Shown in pieces: positions 35,608 to 47,600 of a stretch of 64,000 nucleotides of DNA (positions are counted from its first letter, which is position 1; each line of letters begins with the position of its first letter). This DNA is from Ephydatia muelleri. Its lineage: Eukaryota > Porifera > Demospongiae > Spongillida > Spongillidae. Made by a program: the position numbers and the translations under genes. The stretch is from assembly GCA_013339895.1 (NCBI GenBank), contig JABACO010000006.1:7018087-7082086 (forward strand), read 5' to 3'. The notes beneath the pieces were generated by a model that did no database searches, was not told where the DNA came from, and saw only the letters and a program-made list of their open reading frames with translations.

Positions 35608-38600
35608 GTAATGTAGTGTAATTATCAAACATAGGAGTTAAGGTACAATGGGGGCGTAGCCTTTATTGTCCGTTTAGCGTATAGTACAGCCATACGTGAG
35701 TGAACCAAATGCATGACTCATCTTGTTCTATCGCTGTAGGAACGTGAGGCGAAGCTAATAGATGCAGCACGCGATGGCAATCTGGAAGACGTCATTACAC
35801 TTCTAGACGAGGGTACACAGATTGATGCCACTGATGAGGTGAGGAACATTGTGGTGGATGTTGTTTTCAGACACGCGTCTGAACCAGATCCGCTAACCAA
35901 AGCAGGTGATTCAGTCGCAAGGCGGGCATAATTTCCAATGGTACCCGGAACAAGGTACTAGTATGTAAATTATGCCCGCCTCGCAACTGAATCACCTCCG
36001 TTGGGTAGCGAATCAGATTGAGGCGTGTAGAAAACTGGCCGTGTAGTTAGTCATTACTATATTGCATCTGTACCAGTCAGAAGACAGGTATTGAAATTAG
36101 TTAAGTGGTGACTTGAGTGAAAAGGTCACTGTCTGTGGTGTCCGACAAGCTTGATGTAAACATATCTTTCTAAGAATACTAGTGCACACGGTATACGTGA
36201 ATCAACTCAATCACACACAACAACAATACGATACATATACTAATAAATAGAATATGTGAGCTCCTTTCACTGGAATCTAAAGCGTGTTGGCTTCATGATC
36301 GTCCGTCCAAACCAAGTGGTTATTGTTCGTTGTCCAAATGGTTTCTGCGTTGATGGAGGGGCCAATGGTAATGTGATGGTCACCGAGGTTAGCTTCCCAG
36401 GCATGTCACCAGGTTCTGTGTCATTAGAGTCAGATAATACCTCTGGGACTGGGTTATGACAGCTGGCATGGGTACCTCAGGTATTATGGGTAGCTCTGGT
36501 CAGCAGAGTCATCTTGCCTGTCCAACCTCCACTCTGGTTCAACTGCCATGCTACCTGGTTCATCCTCTGTTCCATTTCCAACACCTGTAGTAGTCATCTG
36601 GTCTGCTTGTCTCTTCCACACTCCGCCCCCATCTATTTCCACCCTGCATGACTTGCTGCCCAATTGTGGCTGGTTGCCACCGAGAATGACCAGACCTGTA
36701 ATCTCTAACCATAACTCCGTTTCTAACATCAAAAATACATTCAACTGCTGCAGACCTCAACAGCTCCTGTCAACTGACAGTCTGTCATCAGGAGACTGAG
36801 TCTGCATTGTAGATCCCTCCCCATCATCAATGTTGCCGGTGTGGCTTCTGTGGTAGAATGTCTTGCATTTCGTTAGTTCAATAAGAAGTTGACCAGGCTG
36901 TGTCCATCTCTTTTTGATGCCCTTAATGCTTGTTGTAATGTTTGAACAAAGCATTCCACTAGACCATTTGTGGCTGGATGGTATGGACTAGTGAGGTGCT
37001 TTATATGCATGTTATTCAAGGCCAGGAATTAAATCGTTCGAATCCTGCTGAAGTGAACTGGGGCCCATTATCTGTTACTATTTGCAGCGGTATTCCCCAC
37101 CAGGCAAAGATAGCACGCAGTTCATCCACTGTCCTGTCTGTGGGGGTTTCATCCATTGCCACAACCTCCATTTCGAATAGGCATTCACAATGACCAAGAA
37201 GCTTTTCCCCTGGAATGGTCCCTCAAACTCCACATATCCTCCTCCATGGACCATCAGGAAATTCCCATGGGTGTAGAGGGGTTAGTTTGGTGTCTCCATC
37301 ATCTGGCACCCTCCACAGTGTTGGGCAGCACCCTCAATTTCCTTGTCAATGTGAGGACACCACACATGTGAACATGCCAATGCCTTCATCTTACCCACAC
37401 CCAAATGACCCCCATGGAGTTCTTCCTGTACCTTCTGTTGGTGCACTTTTGGAATGATCACCCTAGTTCCCCACATTAGACAACCTTGTTCTGTGGTTAG
37501 CTCATGGCGTTTGTCAAAACACACCAGCAGAATGTCTTCCACAGTTTTGGGCCATCCTGATTGATCATATGTGAACACCTTTGATAGTAGAGTGTCCCTC
37601 CCTGTTTCCCTCTTTAGATGCCCTGTAACCAGAAGTACAGTAAGTCCATTTGCTTCATGGAAAACACATTTAACTGCATTGCATGGCCGTATAATTAGTG
37701 CAGTAAAGTTGTTGGCTATTTTGTGTTTAATGTTTCATCATACCTGTTTAAAAATGAAAGGTCCTGGAGAAAGATCGTTGTTTCTGCCAATGATATTTAA
37801 ATAATGTAAAATGCTATCGACCATAGATATCCCATTGATATTGCATGACAGTGTATTGATTTAGAGTGACTTTAAGCCACTGCAAATGCTAGGGTAGACC
37901 GATGGGGCACTCCCCCATACCCCCTAGCTGGATGGGAGGGGCACCTTCTCCCTCACCCAACCCATGTAGCCCCAGCTGCCTATTACCACTCCACTTCTAT
38001 CTTTACAGGATGGATGTACTCCACTGATGGAGGCATCATCAGGTGGGCATGTCACATGTGTGCAGCTGCTGGTGGATAGGGGTGCACAGATCAACCATCA
38101 GGACAAGGTGAGTGTAATTTGAGATCAGACCAATGTCTGTAGCTGACACATCCCTTATGTCGAGAGGGCATAGTGTATGTGATCATTGCCTTCATGGCCC
38201 TCTGGCTTACGTGATGTATGTGCAAATCATAGACAAGGTTATGTAACTTAGCAGAGGGGAGGGCTGGATATAGGAGAGCCCATCTGAGCTAGCCATGACA
38301 TGTGTGCAGTTTTACATACCGGAGAGGGGGGTGGGGCACGAGGCAGAGCATGAGGGCAGATGCCTCTCCTCCCCACAAGCTATTAGACCCACCCACCTGG
38401 CTGGGCCCACCTTCGTTTATGCGAATTAATTACAATACACTTAGTTCTGCACCTTTCCCCCCTCCCCCCTCCAATGCCCTTTTAGAATGGCTCTGTGCAT
38501 AGATATCAATGGATATCAGCACATCACTGTAATAATTTACATCGCGTAACTGCATTGCATGGCCGTATATTAAGTGCAGTAAGGTTGTGGGCTATTTCGT

Positions 38601-41600
38601 GTTTAATGTTTCATTGTACCTGTTTAAAAATGAAAGGTCCTGGAGAAAGATTGTTGTTTCTGCCAATGATATTTAAATAATGTAAAATGCTATGGTACCA
38701 TAGATATCCCATTGATATTGCATGACAGTGTATTGATTTAGAGTGATTTTAAGCCACTGCAAATGCTAGGGCTAGACCGATGGGGCACTCCCCCATACCC
38801 CCTAGCTGGATGGGAGGGGCACCTACTCCCTCACCCAACCCATGCAGCCCCAGCTGCCTATTACCACTCCACTTCTATCTTTACAGATTGGAAGGACTCC
38901 ACTGATGTTGGCATCATCACATGGGCATGCCACATGTGTGCAGCTGCTGGTAGATAGGGGTGCACAGATCAACCATCAGGACAAGGTGAGTGTAATTTGA
39001 GATCAGACCAATGTCTGTTGCTGACACATCCCTTATCTTGAGAGGGCATAGTGTATGTGATCATGGCCCTCTGGCTTACTTTGTGAAGTACAGTGTATGT
39101 GCAAATCATAGACAAGGTTATGTAACTAGCAGAGGGAAGGGCTGGATATAGGAGAGCCCATCTGAACAAGCCATGACATGTGTGCAGTTTTACATACTGG
39201 AGAGGAGTGGGGGTGTGGCATGGGGTGGAGCATGGGGGCAGATGCCTCCCCTCCCCACCAGCTATTAGACCCACCCACCAGGCTGGGCTCACCTTTGTTT
39301 ATTTGGAAGTACATGTAATTAATTAGAATACACTTAGTTCTGCCCCTCCTCCATCCCAATTCCCTTTTAGAATGGCTCTGTGCATAGATATCAATAGATA
39401 TCAGCACGTCACTGTAATGATTTACATCACGTAACTGCATTGCAAGGCCGAATATTTAGTGCAGTAAGGTTGTTGGCTTTTCCATGTTTAACGTTTACTT
39501 ATACGTGTTTTAAGTGGTGACTTGAGTGAAAAGGTCACTGTCTGTGGGGTCCGACAAGCTTGATGTAAACATATCTTTCTAAGAATACTAGTGCACATGG
39601 TATACAGTGAATCAACTCAATCACATACAACTACAATACGATACATATACTGATAAATGGAATATGTGAGTTCACAATCCTCCCCTTCATTCAGACACTG
39701 GAGTCTAAATAGTGTGTTGGCTTCTTGATCGTCCGTCCATACCTGGTGATAATTGTCCATTGTCCAAATGGTTCCTGCGTTGATGGGGGGGCCAATGGTA
39801 ATGTGGAGTTCACCGAGGTTAGCTTCCCAGGCATGTCACCGTCACTAGAGTCAGGTAATACCTCTGGGACTGGGTTATGACAGCTGGCATGGGAACCTCA
39901 GGTATTATGGGTAGCTCTGGTCAGCAGAGTCATCTTGCCTGTCCAACCTCCACTCTGGTTCAACTGCCATGCTACCTGGTTCATCCTCTATTCCATTTCC
40001 AACACCTGTAGTAGTCATCTGGTCTGCATGTCTCTTCCACACTCCACCCCCATCTATTTCCACCTTACATGACTTACTGCCCTATTCTTGCTGGTTTCCA
40101 CCGAGAATGACCAGACCTGTAATCTCTAACCATAACTCCATTTCCAACATCTAAAATACATTCAACTGCTGCAGACGACAACAGCTCCAGTCAACTGACA
40201 GTCTGTCATCAGGAAACTGAGTAGATCCCTCCCCATCATCAGTGTGGCTTCTGTGGTAGAATGTCTTGCGTTTCGGTAGTTCAATAAGAAGCTGGCCAGG
40301 CTGTGCTGCAGTGTGTCCATCTCTTTTTAATACCCTTAATTTTAATGTTTGAATGAAGCATTCCACTAGACCATTTGTGGCTGGATGATATGGACTAGAC
40401 TTGAGGTGCTTTACATGTATGTTATTCAAGGCCAGGAATCAAATCGTTCGAATCCTGCTGAAGTGAACTGGGGCCGATTATCTGTTACCATTTGCAGCAG
40501 TATTCCCCACCAGGCAAAGATAGCATGCAGTTCATCCACTGTCCTGTCTGTGGTGGTTTCATCCATTGCCACAACCTCCATTTCGAATAGGCATTCACAA
40601 TGACCAAGAAGCTTTTCCCCTGGAATGGTCTTGCTAAATCCACATGGATCCTCCTTCACGGACTATCAGGAAATTTCCATGGGTGTAGAGGGGTTAGTTT
40701 GGGGTCTCCATCTTCTGGCACCCTCCACAGTGTTGGGCAGCACCCTCAATGTCCTTGTCAATGTGAGGACACCACACATGTGAACGTGCCAATGCCTTCA
40801 TCTTACCCACACCCAAATGACCCCCATGGAGTTCCTCCTGTACCTTCTGTTGGTGCACTTTTGGAATGACCACCCTAGTTCCCCACATTAGACAACCTTG
40901 TTCTGTGGTTAGCTCATGGCAATTGTCAAAACACACCAGCAGCATGTCTTCCACAGTTTTGGGCCATCCAGATTGAACTTATTTGAACACCTTTGACAGA
41001 AGTGTCCCTCCTTCTTTCTCTCTTTAGATGCCCTGCTGTAACTGGAAGTAAGTCCATTTGCTTCATGGTAAACACATTTACTTCTTCTGTGTCCTCACCC
41101 ATTTACTCATGAGGAATGGGTAGCCTAGACAGTGTGTCAACATTAGCACGTTGGGTCGTTCTACGGTATGTGACATCACATACGGTAGAAGGACCCAACG
41201 TGCTAGTGCGGACACTCTATCTAGGCTACCCATTCCATATCAGCAAACAGACCATGAGGCCAATCATATCAGCTCACTCAAAATTATGCATGACCCTCTC
41301 AAATTTAGTTCCTATTTCTACCAGCTATTACCTTACTAAATGTGTATTTATCGCTTAATTAACAAGTCCCCTTGTCTCAACAATGCGGGGAGCGTTCCAA
41401 TAACTACCATAAAATGTAATGAATGGTAATAATTTAAGAACCAGTAATGTTCACGTACATATGGAGCGCTTGTTTCTAAACAACAAAGTTATGGTGGAAA
41501 TAAGTTCCGTAACTTTGACCTAGAATTAGTATATTTATTTAAAAAATTCCAAAGCGCACGAAATGTAGCGTCAGTCCTTATTCAAGGTTATTGGCCATAA

Positions 41601-44600
41601 TTGAGCTTGCATCTCTGGTTTTCCAGATATATGAACTGGAATGGAGCGCAAACACACATCGTTTGTTTAGTCATAGATTATTTAGGCTGTCTAAATAATC
41701 TATGGTTTAGGCTGTGCTTGTTAAGGGCACGCCTTCTCTCGCCTTGATATATACTTTCGCACAATGTTATCATACCCGGATAGCTGTGTAAACCATGCGA
41801 ATGAATATATTATTGCGTGCCCTTAACGAGCGCTGCCAACTTAACGTCATTGTGTGTTTACGCTCTATTCCAGTTAATATACCAGAGATCCCAGCTCAAT
41901 TACTGCCGATCGCATTGAATAAGGACCGACGCTACTTTTCGTGCGCTTTGGGAGGAGTACCGTATCCCATCCATCCAGTCAGCTGCTCTAACCTCCCCCA
42001 CTGAGGTCTGGGGAGGAGCCCAGAAGCATTACTTACGTAGCTATTTTGATGTTGACAAAAGTATTGTCAGAAGCAAGGAATACAAAAAGACCTGTCTCAC
42101 TTGAAAAATTAATCAATGTGCTAAAAGTGAGGCTGCTGTTCTGTCATAGTGTCATGTTGAATGGCTACATAGTAAGTGATTTTCCTCTCGCTCAAAGTAG
42201 CATACGAAACAGCAGGGCACAAAAGACCATTAAGACTTATGGAAAATTCATCGAGCAGTCTAGGTCCTTTTTGTGCACATCGCGTTGCGCAGAGGAATAA
42301 TTAGACTATTTACATATGTCGTGCCCTCCATTATAAGCCACGGGTGTGTCCCCACCAGCTATATGACCCACCCATCTGGCTGGGCCCACCTTTGTTTATG
42401 CAGTGATTAATTAAAATACACTTAGTTCCAAATGCACTTTTCCCCCAATACCCTTTTAGAATGGCTCTGTGCATAGATATCAATAGATATCAGCAGGTTA
42501 TTGTACTAATTTGCATTACAGAACTGCATTGCAAGGCCGGATATTTAGTGCAGGTAAATTAGTTGGTGATTTTAAGCCACTGCAAATGCTAGGGCTAGAC
42601 TGATGGGGCACTCCCCCATACCCCCTAGCTGGATGGGAGGGGCACCTACTCCCTCACCCAACCCATGCAGTCCCCTTCATAACAGCTGCCTATTACCACT
42701 CCACTTCTATCTTTACAGGGGAGGGCTGGATATAGGAGAACCCATCCGAGCAAGCTATGACATATGTGCTGTTTTACAGACTGGAGAGGGGAGGGGGTGT
42801 GGCTTTGGGTGGGGCATGGGGCAGATGCCCTCCCTTCCCCTCTCCACCAGGTATATGGCCCACCCACCTGGCTGGGTCCACCATTGTTCATGGCTGTGCA
42901 ATGATTAATTAGAATACACTTAGTTCTGCCCCTCCCCCATCCCAATGCCTTTTTAGAAGGCTTTGTGCATAGATATCAATAGATATCATGCAGTCCACTT
43001 CATAACAGCTGCCTATTACCACTCCACCTCTATCTTTACAGAATGGATGGACTCCACTGATGATGGCATCATCAGGTGGGCATGTCACATGTGTGCAGCT
43101 GCTGGTGGATAGGGGTGCACAGATCAACCATCAGACCAAGGTGAGTGTAATATGAGATCAGACCAATGCATGTTGCTGACACATCCCTTATGTTGAGAGG
43201 GCATAGTGTACAGGGTGTATGTGATCATGGCCCTCTGTAACTAGCATAGGGGAGGGCTGGATATACATGTATGAGAGCCTATCTAAGCAAGCCATGACAT
43301 GGGTGCTGTTTTACATACCGGAGAGGGGGGTGGGGCACAAGGCGGAGCATGATGGCAGATGCTCCTCCCCCATCCATATATATGACCCACCCACCTGGCT
43401 TGGCCCACCTTTGTTTATGTGGTGATTAACCCCCCCCCCTCCCCCCTCCAATGGCCTTTTAGAATGGCTCTGTGCATAGATATCAATAGATATCAGCACG
43501 TCACTGTAATGATTTACATTGCGTAATTGCATTGCATGGCCGTAAGTGCAGGTACATTTGTTGGCTTTTCCATGTTTAACATTTACTCGTACGTGTTTAA
43601 GTGGTGACTTGATTGAAAAGGGCACTGTCTGTGGTGTCCGACAAGCTTGATGCAAACATATCTTTCTAAGAATACTAGTGCACATGGTATACAGTGAATC
43701 AACTCAATCACATACAACTACAATACAATACATATACTGATAAATGGAATATGTGAGTTCACAATCCTCCCCTTCATTCAGACACTGGTGTCTAAATAGT
43801 GTGTTGGCTTCTTGATCGTCCGTACATACCTGGTGATAATTGTCCGTTGTTCAAATGGTTCCTGCGTTAGTGGGGGTCCAATGGTGATGTGGAGTTCACC
43901 GAGATTAGCTTCCCAGGCATGTCACCTGCTATACACGGCCAGGGCTGCGTATGCAAAATGTGCAACTTCCACGTATAATCGGTTAACATACTGGAGAGGA
44001 GAGAGGGTGTGGCTTGGGGTGGAGCATGGGGGCAGATACCCTCCCTTCCTCTCCCCACCAGGTATATGGCCCACCCACCTGGCTGGGTCCACCATTGTTT
44101 ATGCTATGCGATGATAATTTATAATACACTTAGGTCTACCCCTCCCCTACCCCAATGCCCTTTTAGAAGGCTCTGTACATAGATATCAATAGATATCATG
44201 CAGTCCCCATTATAACAGCTGCCTATTACCACTCCACTTCTATCTTTACAGTATGGATACACTCCACTGATGAGGGCATCATTAGGTGGGCATGTCACAT
44301 GTGTGCAGCTGCTGGTGGATAAGGGTGCACAGATCAACCATCAGAACAAGGTAAGTGTAATTTGAGATCAGACCAATGTCTGTTGCTGACACATCCCTTA
44401 TGCTGAGAGGCATAGTGTATGTGATCATTGCCCTGGCTTACTTTGTGATGTTTGGTATGTAACTAGCAGAGGGGAGGGCTGGATATAGGAGAGCCGATCT
44501 GAGCAAGCCATATACATGTATATGGCTTGCTCAGATGGGCTTTCCTATATCCAGCCCTCACCTCTTCTAGTTACTAATCAGTGGAGTGCCAATGGTCTCC

Positions 44601-44663
44601 CCTTCCTCCCCTCTCCATTAGGTAAAACAGCACACATGCTGTTTTACCTACTGGAGATGGGAG

Positions 44664-44699
<36 letters not shown>

Positions 44700-47600
44700 G
44701 AACCATCGCCCTCAATTCACGTATCCGTTTGTGTATGCCTTCATGGTGTGTATGGTTTACTGGTGGATAACATGATATCGATAGAGTGTATTGATTCCAT
44801 ATATAGCCCTCCACAGAGCAATGCTCACCCACTAATCGATCAATACCACATTTTGTTTAGTTCATTGTCTATGCTTGTCAGTCTCATGTTTGGTAGTCTC
44901 TTGCTCATCTCTACTGAGCTGATCCACTACTATCTTTACTGGTGCTTTGCGACCAGAACTTGTGTGTGCAGTTTGGTTTCACCATGCATCTCTAATGACA
45001 AGATGCACTTTGGCCATTAAAATTTGATAAGTTGTTTCTCAGGTGAACTTATAATAAAATAGGGTCTGTAGATTGGGCAAAAAAAGAAAGATACATGAAT
45101 ATATAATTACACATCGTTCACTACTAAGTACTTTGTTGCTTCTTGACAACATTGTTGGGACGCCAACCTTGTGTTTTGTCATCTAATTGGCACAAAGAGC
45201 ATACATGTAGGGGACGGACAACAGCATATGGCCTTTGCAGCTCCGCTATGCTTTCAGTTGCAAAGCCTTCTGCCATACCACACACTGGTGGGAATTTCTT
45301 CAGTGTAGCAGTGTAATACACACCTTCAACAGGGTCTGCACAACAGCAGTTTTGTCGCACAACTATTGTATCATGGAGTGGTGAATCTAGGAGGGAAAGA
45401 GGTGATCCACAAGAGTAGGTTTTAGCTTCTTTTACTTGTTCAACAATAATTTCCTCTTCCATATGTAAATTTGAGACTGCAAAGATGCACTGGGTTTTGA
45501 AACATTCACCACAAAAAATTACTTGCCTTACTTTTGCGTTATTAAAAAGGGGTTTGTGCATTGCGTCCACTTCCGCTGTTTCTGAACTAAATGTACGTGT
45601 GGCTGAGGGGGCAGATGTGATATGGATAGGGACTAGTTCAGAAGGAACATTCTGAACCTAAGCTCTTCTTCAACCTGGAAAATGTTAGGACTGCAATGAC
45701 AGTGTGTCTTCATTAAGTTTACTTTGTCTTTTGTCCTTTAAGTGATAGTTTAGGCAATAAAATTTATTGGCTAGCAAATGTGTTACAAACTCTGGAACCT
45801 AAAGTCTGGGAAACCTCCCCAGGAAAAAGCCTCACTTCCATTCAGCCATTTCCCTCACCTTCATTCAAACCCATACCATCACCTTGTATGGAAAACCCAA
45901 GTTATCAATCCAGTGGCATCTTGTATAACAATCAGAAGGTGCAAAGTCATTTACACATACCGGAAAGTAGTCATGGCTTGGAACTTAATACATTGCAGAT
46001 TTGGGCGTAATCAGTACTACATGTAGTTACTACTGCAGGACTTTGTTGTGGATGTATTCAGCAATGAACTTGGTTCATGGCGGATATTTGTGTTTTAAGT
46101 GATCAATGTACTTGTGAATAGCATGCAGTAGGCCCTCTGTATCCGATTGGATGGATTTGAACACCTTCCTAGCAAACCATGGCTGACTTAACAGAGATGA
46201 AAGCTTCTCCTCATTTTGCTCAGGTCTTCATTTGACAACAGAGGTTTCTTGATCTTTTCCTTTTCCAGTCATTGTAACCTGTGAAAATTGTAAAAGCCAG
46301 TGGAAGATGGATACTCCTGAATAGAAAAAAGAGCACCAATCAAACCATATGTGTACTCGTTTAATAACAACATCTAAACTCACTGATCTATAAATTGCTG
46401 ATGATGCGCATCTAGGCACCACAGAGCTGATACAAGTGTTTTAACAAATTGCTCACCAGTAGTACATACAGTACTAGGACTCCAGCCATCGTTTCTAAAT
46501 AGTGAATAAAGTCATTATGAAGTCTGTTATCACCACCAATGTGTTGCTCAGAGCCAGAGGATGATGATTCATAGATAGCAGCTGGTGGTAACACACGTCG
46601 TTCAACATTCTGCATCAGTATTGCGAGTGCATTTGGCGGCTGCTGTTGTGCTTGTGAGATGGTGGATGTTGCAAGGTAAAAATTGACATAGTGACAGCCA
46701 TAGGTCTCGAGCAATGTGATTGGAGTGCCGTCTAAAGGAACTGTGTGCACTGAATGCATGGACTTATTATTGTTTGATGAGATGGTGATTTCAGTGACCG
46801 TTTGCTACTTACATGTAAATTTTCTTCAAGCCTCTCTATCTCGCACCAAAGGTTTCACCCTAGTCGCATTTGATTATGCTTCTCCTACTAACTACACCAC
46901 CTTTATAAATCGCTACGCTCGGCCATGCAAATTCACCATTCATTTTTCATTAACAATCTACTTTTTTTTTTTGACTAAGGAACTTTTTAGGGGTCGGTCA
47001 GACCCGGAAACAACTCATTAAATTTAAATTTGAAGGGCATTACAATGGGAGCAAAAGAAAAACTTTGAGTATGGTGAAAATGTTTTGAAGGCTTGTTTCC
47101 ACTACATCTACACGTGCTCTACCATCCGCTATTCAGTTCAAATCTCTATGTGGAAAGCTACATGTACAGTGTACATGTTCTCATTCTGACCACATACACT
47201 GGTGTAGGTCCTGGTACATTGCAGTCTGCATGTAGTCTGGGGACCAGATAACTGGCATTGGAGCTCTCCAAATGCATAGATCTATGGGAGTTGTTCCACT
47301 TGCTTACGTTGATATGACTTCATCATGCTATGAATATGACAGGCTTCACATTAATACTCAGGGGTGTTAAGGCAGGTTTCACCTCAATGAACCCACTGAG
47401 TAAAATAGAATAAATGCATACTTCAGTATCATTTTTTACAACTACTACCCACGTACTGGCCAAAGTTATGATATTTTTGAGTTCCGTGATCATTTCCAGA
47501 TGATTTTAGTAATTCGTTACCATGGAAACACAATTGTGTGGTACATAGCGTGGTGTACTGTAATTGCTATTGTTTTTTACATTCATTCAAAAATCCGGAT

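Noticed and set aside
36106-41171. Intact retrotransposon or endogenous virus
   Set aside because: Only the RNase H tail, integrase and 3' LTR parts remain, with frame breaks and no 5' LTR, gag or reverse transcriptase.
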